Shown here: in pieces, positions 33,257-41,865 of the stretch | Layout of the letters: each line of letters opens with the position of its first letter | Numbering within the stretch: the stretch's first letter is position 1 | DNA from: Nitrospirota bacterium | GTDB lineage: Bacteria; Nitrospirota; Thermodesulfovibrionia; Thermodesulfovibrionales; SM23-35 | Length of the DNA stretch: 41,865 nucleotides | Direction: 5' to 3' | Assembly: GCA_013388455.1 (NCBI GenBank) | Contig: JACAFF010000022.1 | Location: 1 to 41,865, forward strand | Made by a program: the position numbers and the translations under genes | The notes under the pieces: generated by a model | Seen by the model: only the letters and a program-made list of their open reading frames with translations | Told to the model about the DNA's origin: nothing | Databases searched by the model: none

Positions 33257-34872
33257 TGAGCTATCTTGTTCTTGCAAGAAAATGGAGACCTCAGGGTTTT
33301 GATGACTTAATCGGTCAGGAACCCATTGTTCGGGTACTTAAAAATTCATTAGATCAGCAGAAGATCGCACATGCCTATCTATTCTCCGGTCCAAGAGGTG
33401 TTGGAAAAACCTCAACTGCAAGAATACTGGCAAAAGCTCTCAACTGTAGTATGGGGCTTACTTCGCTTCCCTGCGGCACCTGTTCTTCTTGTATCTCGAT
33501 AACCGATGGAGCATCAGTTGATGTAATGGAAATAGATGGTGCATCAAACAACAGTGTTAACGACATCAGAGATCTCAGAGAAAGGGTAAAATATGTCCCT
33601 TCAGAAGGAAGATATAAAGTTTACATAATCGATGAAACACATATGTTATCTGATGCAGCATTTAATGCTCTTCTTAAAACCCTTGAGGAACCACCTCCAC
33701 ATATTGTTTTTGTTCTTGCTACAACTGCTCCAAGAAAAATACCACAGACTGTTCTTTCACGCTGTCAGCATCTACTCTTCAGGAGAATACCCGGCGCTCT
33801 AATAAAAGACAGGATTAGAAAAATTTCTGAGGCTGAAGGTATTTCAATATCAAATTCTGCTATTGAGATGATCGCCAGAGCTGCTGATGGAAGTCTGAGA
33901 GACGCATTGACCATACTTGACCAACTTTCGTCATTCTCTGCTGATATTTCTGAAAATGATGTCAAAGATTTGATTGGAGTAACAGACTACAGACTGATTT
34001 CTCAACTTTCAATCGCTTTAATTGAAGGAAGGAGAGAGGATATTATAAAAATCACGGGAGAACTTGTAGAAAAAGGCACGGACATCAAGTCACTAATAAA
34101 AGAGCTTATTCAGTTTTTCAGGGATTTGCTTGTTGCAAGTATTACTAAAAAACCAGATGAACTCATTGATATTACACCTGAAGAAATAGAAAGTGTAAAA
34201 CACATACTAACTGTAACTTCAGAAGACCAGCTTACACTCATGCTTTCAGAATTAATTAAAGCTGAAGTTGACATAAGAAGTGCATCATTCCCTAGATTTG
34301 CCTTTGAAATGTCTATGTTAAAAATAAGCTTCCTAAGCGAGATGAAGCCAATCAAAGAAATTATCGAACACTTTGATGATTACATAAAACAAGCTCAGTT
34401 TAAAGATGCTCAAAGTAATAAGCTTCAAAAATGTGATGCAGATATTCTGTCTTTAGAAAAAGATAGTTCTTCAACAAAAATAATAAATGAATCTGTAAAT
34501 AGTATCAAGAACGACTTTCTCATAAAAGAAGCTTGGGAAAAGGTAATTAAAAAGATTGAACCACCACTTTCATCAAAACTCTTGAAAGCAGAAATTAAAG
34601 TAGATGGCAACAGACTTATTCTTGAATTGAATGGAGGAGATACTATTTTCGCTGATTCCATTAAAAAGAATACAAACCGCATAGAACAAATGCTATCAGA
34701 AGAACTCGGCAGTACTGCCAAAATTGATCTGGAAATCAGCAAGAAAAAAACTGTTCATAAAAAAAACTTTAAGGAGGAAGTTCTAAACGATCCTGTTATC
34801 AAAAAGGTGCTTGAACTTTTTGAGGGAAAAATTGTTGATGTTTATCCAGTAACAGAAAAAGGGAAAGAATAG
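33256..34872 (+). CDS. dnaX: DNA polymerase III subunits gamma/tau
   Basis: A 538-residue clamp-loader ATPase. The N-terminus MSYLVLARKWRPQGFDDLIGQ is the standard DnaX start, so the ATG at 33256 is firm. Walker A is GPRGVGKT (45-52), the zinc module is Cys64, 73, 76, 79, Walker B is VYIIDETHMLS, and the sensor 1 region lies in ATTAPRKIPQTVLSRCQ. Domain III follows to ~370, then a Lys/Ser-rich linker and a ~130-residue C-terminal region ending VLELFEGKIVDVYPV. No clear ribosome site precedes the ATG; the leader is the 3' strand of the SRP RNA helix. I did not see an obvious slippery A-run for a gamma frameshift at the usual place. Confidence 0.96.
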   Translation: MSYLVLARKWRPQGFDDLIGQEPIVRVLKNSLDQQKIAHAYLFSGPRGVGKTSTARILAKALNCSMGLTSLPCGTCSSCISITDGASVDVMEIDGASNNSVNDIRDLRERVKYVPSEGRYKVYIIDETHMLSDAAFNALLKTLEEPPPHIVFVLATTAPRKIPQTVLSRCQHLLFRRIPGALIKDRIRKISEAEGISISNSAIEMIARAADGSLRDALTILDQLSSFSADISENDVKDLIGVTDYRLISQLSIALIEGRREDIIKITGELVEKGTDIKSLIKELIQFFRDLLVASITKKPDELIDITPEEIESVKHILTVTSEDQLTLMLSELIKAEVDIRSASFPRFAFEMSMLKISFLSEMKPIKEIIEHFDDYIKQAQFKDAQSNKLQKCDADILSLEKDSSSTKIINESVNSIKNDFLIKEAWEKVIKKIEPPLSSKLLKAEIKVDGNRLILELNGGDTIFADSIKKNTNRIEQMLSEELGSTAKIDLEISKKKTVHKKNFKEEVLNDPVIKKVLELFEGKIVDVYPVTEKGKE

Positions 34873-34930
34873 ATAACCCTTCTTGATTCCACTATTATAA
34901 GTGTTATTAAGGGGTTGAATGGAGGTTATA

Positions 34931-35266
34931 ATGTCAAAGAAAATGCTCGGAGATATCATGCGTGAAGCTCAGAAGCTTCAGACCAGAATGGCTGAAATTC
35001 AAGAAGAAGCAAAGAAAAAGACTGTAGAAGCAACTGCAGGAGGTGGAATGGTCACGGTAGTCGCCAGTGGTGCAATGGAAATCGTTTCTATTAAAATTGA
35101 AAAAGACGTTGTGAACCCAGATGATGTTGAGATGCTTCAGGATCTTGTTATGGCGGCTGTTAACGAAGCACTTCGAAGGGCACAGGAGATGGTTAACAGT
35201 GAAATGTCAAAAATCACCGGTGGTTTACAGTTGCCAGGCTTAGGTAATCTGGGCAAATTTTTCTAA
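34931..35266 (+). CDS. ebfC: Nucleoid-associated protein, YbaB/EbfC family
   Basis: A 111-residue protein from the ATG at 34931, with GGAGGT eight bases upstream; an earlier in-frame ATG at 34919 overlaps that ribosome site and is less likely. The family core is visible: MREAQKLQTRMAEIQEE, VEATAGGGMVTVVASG and NEALRRAQEMVNSEMSKITGGL, ending in a GL/GN-rich tail. It forms a DNA-binding dimer. The dnaX-ybaB order is widely conserved; recR, the usual third gene, is not here. Confidence 0.95.
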   Translation: MSKKMLGDIMREAQKLQTRMAEIQEEAKKKTVEATAGGGMVTVVASGAMEIVSIKIEKDVVNPDDVEMLQDLVMAAVNEALRRAQEMVNSEMSKITGGLQLPGLGNLGKFF

Positions 35267-35272
35267 ACACTA

Positions 35273-35578
35273 ATGGAGCCTTTTTTATCAGATATTACTC
35301 AAGCAGATATAAAAAGAGAAAAACTGAAAGCGCAAAAACTGCGCAGATCTCAATGGTGGAAGCGGAAATGTGCTGCTGGTATTTGCTATTTCTGTGGCAA
35401 AAAGTTTTCTCCAGATAAATTGACAATGGATCATATCGTTCCGATAATCCGTGGAGGCAAATCTATAAGAACAAATCTTGTTCCTGCATGTAAGGCCTGT
35501 AACAATAAGAAGAAATATCTCCTGCCAACAGAATGGGAAGAGTATCTTAATAGTTTAATAGATAATACATGGAGCTGA
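35273..35578 (+). CDS. HNH endonuclease-family protein
   Basis: A 101-residue protein. CYFCGKKF (Cys38, Cys41) and CKACNNKKKY (Cys73, Cys76, then Asn77) form a zinc knuckle around the beta-beta-alpha metal motif with MDHIVPIIRGG (Asp53-His54) and N68 in RTNLVPA. Basic N-terminal helix (KREKLKAQKLRRSQWWKRK). It lies 6 bp after ebfC and 6 bp before tilS, so it is part of the housekeeping operon and not a free-standing mobile gene. Its role is unknown; structure-specific DNA cleavage is the default guess. Confidence 0.85.
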   Translation: MEPFLSDITQADIKREKLKAQKLRRSQWWKRKCAAGICYFCGKKFSPDKLTMDHIVPIIRGGKSIRTNLVPACKACNNKKKYLLPTEWEEYLNSLIDNTWS

Positions 35579-35584
35579 AAGAAC

Positions 35585-36967
35585 TTGTTTCCCAACTTGA
35601 TCAATAAGGTAATTGCTACTGCCCGAAAATACTCTATGCTTCAAAATAATGATAAAATCTTAGTAGGGCTCTCAGGAGGGCCCGACTCTTCATGTTTACT
35701 TCATGTTCTCAATGACTTGAAAGAAATGTTTAAACTTGATATACATGCTCTGTATATTGACCATGGATTAAGGCCAGAAGAAATCCCATCAGAAATCACT
35801 TTCTGCGAAAAAATGTGCAAACTAATCAATATACCCTTTATGAAATCGCAGATTGATGTTATCACTTATGCAAAGGATGAAGGTATTAATAGACATGAAG
35901 CAGCCAGACAATTGCGATACAGGGTTTATGAAGAAACCGCGAATAATATAAAAGCAACTAAAATTGCTCTCGGTCATAATGCAGATGATCAGGCAGAGAC
36001 TGTTTTAATACGGCTCATCAGAGGCACTGGACCGACAGGGCTTGCAGGTATCCCGCCTGTTAGAGGTAGTATCATAAGACCACTGATTGAGATTGAGCGA
36101 AAAGAGATTGAACAATTTCTTGATGAAAGAAAAATTGATTTTATTATCGATTCTTCTAACCTTAAAAAGGATTATTTACGGAATAAAATAAGACTTTCAG
36201 TTTTACCTATACTGAAGAACATGAACCCTGATATTTGCAGAGCTCTTTCAAAAACTGCCACCATCTTCAGAGAAGAAGAAAAATATTTTGAGATCATTGT
36301 TACTAAAACAATGATGAAACTTTTCAGCAGAAAAACCCAGGATCATGTTGAGCTATTTCTTACACCATTCGAAATTATGGATAAGCCTATTATGCGAAGG
36401 GTTTTACGCAGAGTCATAGATGAGACAAAAGGTCTTCGCGGTGTCAATTTCATTCATATTGAAGACATTATCGAGCTCATAAGGAACGGCAAACCAGGTG
36501 ACAGGATATATCTTCCAAAAGGACTCAGAGTTATAAAGGATTACGCTATCCTTATCCTTACCTCAAAACAACCTCATAAATTAGGGACTCTTTCCCTCCA
36601 GGTTCCTGGTGAAGTTGTCTCAAGGGAAAATAAATTTGTAATCAAAGCTAATATAATGGATAATGCGGCTAATCATGTAGATGGGAAAACATCGATCATT
36701 CTGGATCTGGATAAGACCGGGACAAATCTTACCGTTCGTTCAAGGCAGAAAGGTGATTACTTTTATCCAATGGGATTTGGTAAGAGAAAGAAGCTTCAGG
36801 ACTATTTTGTGGATGAAAAGGTACCAAGGGATGAACGAAATGCAATCCCAATTGTTATTTCCGGAGACAGCATTGTATGGATAGCCGGCTTCAGAGGAGA
36901 TGAAAGGTTTAGGGTATCTCAGACAACAAAAAGGTTTTTAAAATTAGAAATCAAGAAGGTATTATGA
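35585..36967 (+). CDS. tilS: tRNA(Ile)-lysidine synthetase
   Basis: A 460-residue enzyme that converts C34 of tRNA-Ile(CAU) to lysidine. The ATP-binding loop SGGPDS is at ~30-35, LYIDHGLRPEE and RHEAARQLRY follow, and GHNADDQAETVLIRLIRGTG is the family signature. The C-terminal TilS substrate-binding domain ends RKKLQDYFVDEKVPRDERN...ERFRVS. The start is TTG at 35585: GGAG lies 10 bases upstream and the P-loop falls at the usual distance, whereas the first ATG (35636) would remove the first helix. It follows the HNH gene by 6 bp. Confidence 0.95.
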   Translation: MFPNLINKVIATARKYSMLQNNDKILVGLSGGPDSSCLLHVLNDLKEMFKLDIHALYIDHGLRPEEIPSEITFCEKMCKLINIPFMKSQIDVITYAKDEGINRHEAARQLRYRVYEETANNIKATKIALGHNADDQAETVLIRLIRGTGPTGLAGIPPVRGSIIRPLIEIERKEIEQFLDERKIDFIIDSSNLKKDYLRNKIRLSVLPILKNMNPDICRALSKTATIFREEEKYFEIIVTKTMMKLFSRKTQDHVELFLTPFEIMDKPIMRRVLRRVIDETKGLRGVNFIHIEDIIELIRNGKPGDRIYLPKGLRVIKDYAILILTSKQPHKLGTLSLQVPGEVVSRENKFVIKANIMDNAANHVDGKTSIILDLDKTGTNLTVRSRQKGDYFYPMGFGKRKKLQDYFVDEKVPRDERNAIPIVISGDSIVWIAGFRGDERFRVSQTTKRFLKLEIKKVL

Positions 36968-37002
36968 ATAGGGTTTGTAATGTTTGGGGTATAATAATCA
37001 GA

Positions 37003-37029
37003 ATGTTTGGTGAAAAAGAGGAATGGTAA
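37003..37029 (+). other. Possible 8-codon leader peptide overlapping gltX start
   Basis: ATG at 37003 opens MFGEKEEW and stops at a TAA (37027-37029) that overlaps the first codons of gltX. Three of its eight codons are Glu. The gltX ATG itself has GAGGA directly abutting it, an unusually short spacing, so ribosomes finishing this peptide could restart on gltX. No ribosome site for the leader is obvious, so this is tentative. Confidence 0.3.
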
Positions 37030-38459
37030 GAGTAAGATTCGCACCGAGTCCAACAGGTCATCTTCATATAGGAGGGGCAAGAACTGCACTATTTAACTGG
37101 CTTTTCGCAAAACATAATAATGGTGTTTTTCTCTTAAGAATTGAAGATACTGACAGATCAAGGTCAACCGAGGATTACATCCATTCGATTATTGAAGGAT
37201 TGAAGTGGCTTAAACTTGATTGGGATGAAGGACCTTTCAGACAGACCGACAGATTCGAAATCTATAGAAATTATGCAGATAAACTCATAAAAGATGGAAA
37301 GGCATACTATTGTTATTGTTCACCTGAAGAACTTGAGCAGAGGAGACAGGAAGCACTAAAAAAGGGTGAATCTCCGAAATATAACGGCCGGTGTAGGGAT
37401 AAAGGTGATAGTTCGATACATAAAAGACCCGGGACAAATCCAGCAATCAGGTTCAAAATGCCCGGGGAAGGTCAGACTGTAGTAAAAGATTTGATTAAAG
37501 GTGAAATAGTTTTTGAAAATTCCCAGCTTGATGACCTGATAATAATGAGGTCTGATGGAACGCCTACTTATAATTTCACTGTTGTTGTAGATGATGTAGA
37601 TATGAATATTACTCATGTGATTAGAGGGGATGATCACGTTAACAACACCCCAAAACAGATTCATATATATAAATCACTCGGATATACCCTGCCACAATTT
37701 GCACATCTTCCGATGATTCTTGGAGCTGATAAAACCAGACTGAGTAAAAGACATGGTGCAACATCTGTCCTTTCTTACCGTGAAATGGGATATCTGCCTG
37801 ATGCGCTGGTTAACTATCTTGTCCGTCTTGGCTGGTCTCACGGGGATCAAGAAATTTTCATGCGGGAAGAATTAATAAAATATTTTTCTTTCGAAAATGT
37901 AGGTAAATCATCAGCAGTATTCAATCCAGAAAAACTTCTATGGCTGAACAGTCAATATATGATTAACACAACAAATGAAGAACTGGCAGAATTAGTAATT
38001 CCCTTTCTTCTTAAAGAACAAATTATTGGGCAGGAAAATGATATTGACAGAATCCAGTTATTCAAAGCAATAGCAACACTAAAAGAACGTTCAAAGACTC
38101 TATTAGAACTCGCTCAATCACTCAAATTTTATATTCTTGAAGATATTGAATATAACGAAAAGGCAAAAAAGAAGTTTCTAAATGAAAAATACCTTTCTCA
38201 TTTGATTGAAGTTAATGAAGCTCTCAAGTTACTCGATCATTTTAACGCTAATGAAATAGAAAAAATATTTATATCCATTACTGAAAAGCAGAATGTGAAA
38301 CTCGGGAATATAGCACAGCCTGTGAGAGTTGCAATAACAGGGAAAACAGAAAGTCCTGGAATATTTGAGGTACTTGAGATTGTAGGAAAAGAAAAGACAC
38401 TGAAAAGATTAGAGAAGGCAATAAAGACAATTCAGAATGAGGTCATGACACATGGATGA
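37023..38459 (+). CDS. gltX: Glutamyl-tRNA synthetase
   Basis: A 478-residue class I synthetase. The start [20 protein letters not shown] carries the HIGH-type motif (HIGG). [21 protein letters not shown]-type text (YNFTVVVDD) and HVIRGDDH are conserved, and the KMSKS loop is [11 protein letters not shown] (~residues 240-250). The C-terminal anticodon-binding cage is full length. With glnS directly downstream this GluRS should be discriminating, but that cannot be read off with certainty. It overlaps glnS by 8 bp, so the two are coupled. Confidence 0.97.
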   Translation: MVRVRFAPSPTGHLHIGGARTALFNWLFAKHNNGVFLLRIEDTDRSRSTEDYIHSIIEGLKWLKLDWDEGPFRQTDRFEIYRNYADKLIKDGKAYYCYCSPEELEQRRQEALKKGESPKYNGRCRDKGDSSIHKRPGTNPAIRFKMPGEGQTVVKDLIKGEIVFENSQLDDLIIMRSDGTPTYNFTVVVDDVDMNITHVIRGDDHVNNTPKQIHIYKSLGYTLPQFAHLPMILGADKTRLSKRHGATSVLSYREMGYLPDALVNYLVRLGWSHGDQEIFMREELIKYFSFENVGKSSAVFNPEKLLWLNSQYMINTTNEELAELVIPFLLKEQIIGQENDIDRIQLFKAIATLKERSKTLLELAQSLKFYILEDIEYNEKAKKKFLNEKYLSHLIEVNEALKLLDHFNANEIEKIFISITEKQNVKLGNIAQPVRVAITGKTESPGIFEVLEIVGKEKTLKRLEKAIKTIQNEVMTHG

Positions 38460-40152
38460 TAATGATAAAACTTTTTCTTCGAACTTCATAAGCGAAATTA
38501 TCAAAGAAGACTTGAAGAACAACAAATATGGTGGACGACTACATACAAGATTTCCGCCTGAGCCTAATGGTTATCTACACATAGGTCATGCAAAATCCAT
38601 ATGCCTTAATTTCGGACTTGCAAAAGAATTCAAAGGCCTCTGTAATCTACGTTTTGACGATACTAACCCGACAAAAGAAGAATTAGAATATGTTGAGTCG
38701 ATTAAGAAAGATGTCAAGTGGCTTGGTTTTGATTGGGAAGATAGACTCTATTATGCATCGGATTACTTCGAGCAATTTTATCAGTATGCAGTGCAATTGA
38801 TAAAAAAAGGCAAGGCATATGTCTGTGATTTAAGTGTGGAGGAAATAAAAGAGTATCGTGGAACACTTACTGAACCCGGGAAAGACAGTCCCTATCGTAA
38901 TCGGTCAGTAGAGGAGAATCTTAATTTATTTGAACGCATGAAAAAAGGTGAATTCCCTGATGGTTCACGTACACTGCGGGCAAAAATTGATATGAAATCT
39001 GGAAATATAAATATGCGAGATCCTGTTATATACCGAATACTTAAAACAGAACATCATCGCACAGGAGATAAATGGTGTATTTATCCTATGTATGATTTTG
39101 CACATTGTATTTCAGACTCGATTGAAGGTATCACTCATTCAATATGCACCCTGGAATTTGAAGATCATCGGCCCCTCTACGACTGGTTTCTTGATGAATT
39201 AGGGATATATCATCCCCAGCAGATAGAATTCGCCCGTCTTAACCTGAGTTACACAGTTCTAAGCAAGCGAAAACTTATCGAGTTAGTTGAAGGTGGATAT
39301 GTTAACGGGTGGGATGATCCGAGAATGCCCACAATATCAGGCCTACGTAGAAGGGGTTATACACCAGAATCAATCAGAGAATTCTGTGAACGCATAGGGG
39401 TCGCCAAAAGAGAGAGCATAGTAGATATTGCACTGCTTGAACACTGTTTGCGTGAAGATCTTAACAAACGTGCTCCGCGTGTTATGGCAGTATTAAACCC
39501 ACTGAAAATAGTCATAGTCAACTATCCTGAAGACCTTGTCGAAGAACTGGATGCTATTAACAATCCAGAAGACCTCACAATGGGAACCCGGAAGGTACCT
39601 TTTTCACGTATTCTATATATAGAAAAAGATGATTTTCGTGAAGACCCACCAAAACAATTCTACCGGCTTGCTCCTGGCCGTGAAGTAAGATTAAGATATG
39701 CATATTTTATACGATGTATCAATGTTATAAAAAATGAAAAGACCGGAGAGATTATTGAACTTCATTGCACTTATGATGCTGAAACAAGGGGAGGAAATGC
39801 GCCAGACGGCCGTAAGGTAAAATCAACCTTACACTGGGTTTCAGCATCGCATAGTATCGAAGCAGAAGTTCGATTATACGATCACCTTTTTATAAAGGAA
39901 AATCCAAGTTATGTTGAAGAAGGTCAGGATTTTAAATCATACATAAATCCGAACTCTCTCACAATACTCAAAAACTGCCGTGTTGAACCAAGTCTTACCA
40001 GCTCACTGCCTGGATATTATTATCAATTCGAAAGACAGGGCTATTTCTGTGTTGATCTGGATTCAGATAAAGGTAAATTGGTTTTCAACAGGACAGTAAA
40101 ATTGCGTGATACATGGGCAAAAATTGAGAAAGCTCATAATCAAAGACCATGA
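38452..40152 (+). CDS. glnS: Glutaminyl-tRNA synthetase
   Basis: A 566-residue class I synthetase. [18 protein letters not shown] has the HIGH motif at ~43-46; [46 protein letters not shown] and YTVLSKRKL (KMSKS equivalent) are GlnRS hallmarks. [21 protein letters not shown] follows, then the beta-barrel anticodon-binding domains. Length matches E. coli GlnRS (554). It charges tRNA-Gln directly, which makes the GatAB route to Gln-tRNA redundant in principle. It overlaps gltX by 8 bp and gpsA by 4 bp. Confidence 0.97.
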   Translation: MDDNDKTFSSNFISEIIKEDLKNNKYGGRLHTRFPPEPNGYLHIGHAKSICLNFGLAKEFKGLCNLRFDDTNPTKEELEYVESIKKDVKWLGFDWEDRLYYASDYFEQFYQYAVQLIKKGKAYVCDLSVEEIKEYRGTLTEPGKDSPYRNRSVEENLNLFERMKKGEFPDGSRTLRAKIDMKSGNINMRDPVIYRILKTEHHRTGDKWCIYPMYDFAHCISDSIEGITHSICTLEFEDHRPLYDWFLDELGIYHPQQIEFARLNLSYTVLSKRKLIELVEGGYVNGWDDPRMPTISGLRRRGYTPESIREFCERIGVAKRESIVDIALLEHCLREDLNKRAPRVMAVLNPLKIVIVNYPEDLVEELDAINNPEDLTMGTRKVPFSRILYIEKDDFREDPPKQFYRLAPGREVRLRYAYFIRCINVIKNEKTGEIIELHCTYDAETRGGNAPDGRKVKSTLHWVSASHSIEAEVRLYDHLFIKENPSYVEEGQDFKSYINPNSLTILKNCRVEPSLTSSLPGYYYQFERQGYFCVDLDSDKGKLVFNRTVKLRDTWAKIEKAHNQRP

Positions 40153-41144
40153 GTTACATTAGTGTAATCGGAGCTGGAAGTTGGGGGACAACCCTTGCAT
40201 GTTTACTATCACAAAAGGGATACGATGTAACTCTATGGGTTCATGAAAAAAAGCTTGCAGAAATTATCGATAGAACAAGAGTCAACAGCTTATATTTACC
40301 TGAGATAACCATTCCCGATATGTTAAAGATAACAAATGAAATTAGTGATGCTGTGAAGAACGCCCGCTATTTATTAAATGCCGTGCCTGCACAATATACG
40401 CGTTCAGTATTTAAAGAAGCAGTTCCTTATATTACAGAAAAGAAACTGATTATAAGTGCATCTAAGGGAATAGAAAGAGGCACTCTTCTGACAGTTTCTT
40501 TAATATTGAAAGAAATGACAAATCAATCTATTGCTGTTCTCTCAGGACCTAGTTTTGCAAAAGAGGTAATTAAAAAACTTCCCACTGCTGTAACTATTGC
40601 TACAGAAAATAAAAATGATGGAATCATTCTGCAAGAAATATTCAATATTAACAATTTCAGAGTCTATACCCACGATGATATACTTGGCGTTGAACTCGGC
40701 GGTGCTTTGAAAAATGTTTTTGCAATAGCAGCAGGCATTGCTGACAGTCTCGGGCTCGGGAACAATGCAAGGGCATCACTTATAACCAGAGGGCTTGTTG
40801 AGATGACAAGGCTTGGCATTGCAATGGGAGCAAAAGAAAAAACATTCTCAGGATTAAGCGGCATAGGGGATCTTGTACTCACTTGCACAAGCCCTCTATC
40901 AAGGAATTACACAGTTGGTTTAAAACTCGGGCAGGGTATGAAACTCGGTGAAATTCTGAATCAGACAAGAAGTGTTGCTGAAGGAGTTACAACAGCAGAA
41001 TCTGCATATGAACTTTCAAAAAAGTATAACATTGAGATGCCAATCGTTGAACAGATATATAAAGTTCTTTATCAAAATAAAGAACCTTCTCTTGCTGTAA
41101 AAGATTTAATGGAACGTTCACTGAAATCTGAGTTTTATGGATAA
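40149..41144 (+). CDS. gpsA: Glycerol-3-phosphate dehydrogenase [NAD(P)+]
   Basis: A 331-residue cytosolic enzyme that makes sn-glycerol-3-phosphate for phospholipids. The Rossmann motif is [12 protein letters not shown] (~5-16); [18 protein letters not shown], the catalytic Lys in [36 protein letters not shown] and [14 protein letters not shown] are family signatures. Full length. The start overlaps the glnS stop in ATGA. Confidence 0.97.
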   Translation: MSYISVIGAGSWGTTLACLLSQKGYDVTLWVHEKKLAEIIDRTRVNSLYLPEITIPDMLKITNEISDAVKNARYLLNAVPAQYTRSVFKEAVPYITEKKLIISASKGIERGTLLTVSLILKEMTNQSIAVLSGPSFAKEVIKKLPTAVTIATENKNDGIILQEIFNINNFRVYTHDDILGVELGGALKNVFAIAAGIADSLGLGNNARASLITRGLVEMTRLGIAMGAKEKTFSGLSGIGDLVLTCTSPLSRNYTVGLKLGQGMKLGEILNQTRSVAEGVTTAESAYELSKKYNIEMPIVEQIYKVLYQNKEPSLAVKDLMERSLKSEFYG

Positions 41145-41865
41145 ATGGACATCATAACAATAAAGAAATTACTTAAATCGGTACAAAGCAGAAGTATGAG
41201 CATTGATACCGCAATCAAAAAATTAAAGCACCTTCCATTTGAGGATATATCTTTTGCACGGGTTGACCATCACAGACAGCTCAGGCAGGGTATACCTGAG
41301 GTGGTATTCGCAAAAGGAAAACATGTTGATGACGTAGTCAAAATTGCCAGATCCATCTATAAAAAGAATAATAGATTGTTAATTACTAAAGCATCTAAAG
41401 AGATATATGCAAAACTAAATATCAGGAATGCTATATTTCATCCTCTATCAGGTGTTATTGAAGCAAACAGTTATAAAAAGAAAAAGGGTCATGTGCTTGT
41501 TATTTCTGCCGGGACATCTGATATCCCTGTTGCTGAAGAGGCTGCTGTTACTGCCTCTTTTCTTGGTAGTAAAACAGAGACTATTTATGATGTCGGTGTA
41601 GCAGGAATCCACAGACTTATGGATATCAAAAAAACACTTACCACTGCACGTGTAATTATTGTTGTTGCCGGCATGGAGGGAGCCTTGCCATCTGTTGTAG
41701 GTGGTCTTGTTGATAAACCAATTATAGCAGTTCCAACATCTGTAGGATATGGAACGAATTTCAGCGGACTCACTCCACTCTTCGCTATGCTCAACTCATG
41801 TGTTCCTGGGATTGCTGTTATGAATATTGATAACGGCTTCGGGGCTGGATGTCACGCACACAAAA
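41145..41865 (+). CDS. larB: LarB, nickel-pincer cofactor biosynthesis (3' end cut by window)
   Basis: At least 240 codons, open to the window end. ATG follows the gpsA stop with no gap. VDHHRQLRQGIPEVVFAKGK (~39-58) is the LarB opening, followed by the PurE-like core: VISAGTSDIPVAEEAAVTA, IYDVGVAGIHRLM, VAGMEGALPSVVGGLVDKPIIAVPTSVGYGTN, and AMLNSCVPGIAVMNIDNGFGAG. LarB carboxylates and hydrolyses nicotinic acid adenine dinucleotide as the first step to the nickel-pincer nucleotide used by lactate racemase and other LarA-type enzymes. Only the last few residues should be missing. larC and larE are not visible. Confidence 0.95.
   Translation, partial: MDIITIKKLLKSVQSRSMSIDTAIKKLKHLPFEDISFARVDHHRQLRQGIPEVVFAKGKHVDDVVKIARSIYKKNNRLLITKASKEIYAKLNIRNAIFHPLSGVIEANSYKKKKGHVLVISAGTSDIPVAEEAAVTASFLGSKTETIYDVGVAGIHRLMDIKKTLTTARVIIVVAGMEGALPSVVGGLVDKPIIAVPTSVGYGTNFSGLTPLFAMLNSCVPGIAVMNIDNGFGAGCHAHK

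Noticed and set aside
1-41865. CRISPR array, retron, diversity-generating retroelement, prophage or complete insertion sequence
   Set aside because: No regularly spaced direct repeats, reverse transcriptase, transposase or phage structural gene is recognisable in any frame.

Overview
The window looks like chromosomal DNA of a Gram-negative, AT-rich bacterium. An outer membrane is implied by a secretin, an OmpA-type protein and an ABC exporter for surface polysaccharide. The gene set (GatAB, GlnRS, LarB, a small SRP RNA ahead of dnaX, surface proteins of the YYDIRT/GGPGLTDNYF type) reminds me of Nitrospirota (Thermodesulfovibrionia-like) or deltaproteobacterial genomes. That placement is an impression from protein style, not from a marker-gene search.

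Layout. (1) 1-3844: a small inverted-repeat element, then a minus-strand two-gene operon (NTF2-like exported protein, then a 557-aa secreted surface protein) driven by a perfect-consensus sigma70 promoter and ended by a strong hairpin, then an exported DsbC/DsbA-like protein without its CxxC. (2) 3979-21334, almost all minus strand: a surface-glycan locus. It contains the Wzm/Wzt exporter (the ATPase carries a degenerate methyltransferase-like tail), a three-module glycosyltransferase, a WsaF-like glycosyltransferase, a small YLDPGSGS membrane protein, a plus-strand sulfotransferase, a membrane-anchored sulfatase/LtaS-type protein, a GT2 enzyme, a MNT/HEPN pair, a methyltransferase broken by one in-frame TAA, a FAD amine-oxidase-type protein, a DUF2142 membrane protein and another methyltransferase. 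(3) 21462-23642: a GspD-type secretin with its own promoter. (4) 23842-26892: gatA-gatB and tRNA-Ser(GGA). (5) 26893-29962: a patchwork of remnants and small exported proteins, comprising a second copy of the window-start repeat, a decayed antitoxin/toxin locus with promoter and operator intact, an OmpA protein, a fragment of a DUF3617 gene, a cysteine-rich secreted protein, an intact DUF3617 protein and a truncated exported protein. (6) 30027-32800: a TIGR01777 epimerase-like protein, a small membrane protein and an MFS transporter. (7) 33131-41865: a housekeeping run on the plus strand: SRP RNA, dnaX, ebfC, an HNH nuclease, tilS, gltX, glnS, gpsA and the 5' part of larB, most of it tightly packed or overlapping.

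How it fits together. The glycan locus can supply glycosyl transfer, methylation, sulfation and possibly phospho-substitution of a surface polysaccharide that leaves through Wzm/Wzt. The housekeeping run joins tRNA maturation and charging (TilS, GltX, GlnS, with GatAB nearby) to replication (DnaX) and protein targeting (SRP RNA). The most striking feature is the SRP RNA/dnaX junction. The terminal helix of the SRP RNA extends to, and pairs with, the dnaX start codon, so making a mature SRP RNA and translating dnaX from one transcript look mutually exclusive. I found no CRISPR array, complete insertion sequence, prophage or obviously new multi-gene defence system.
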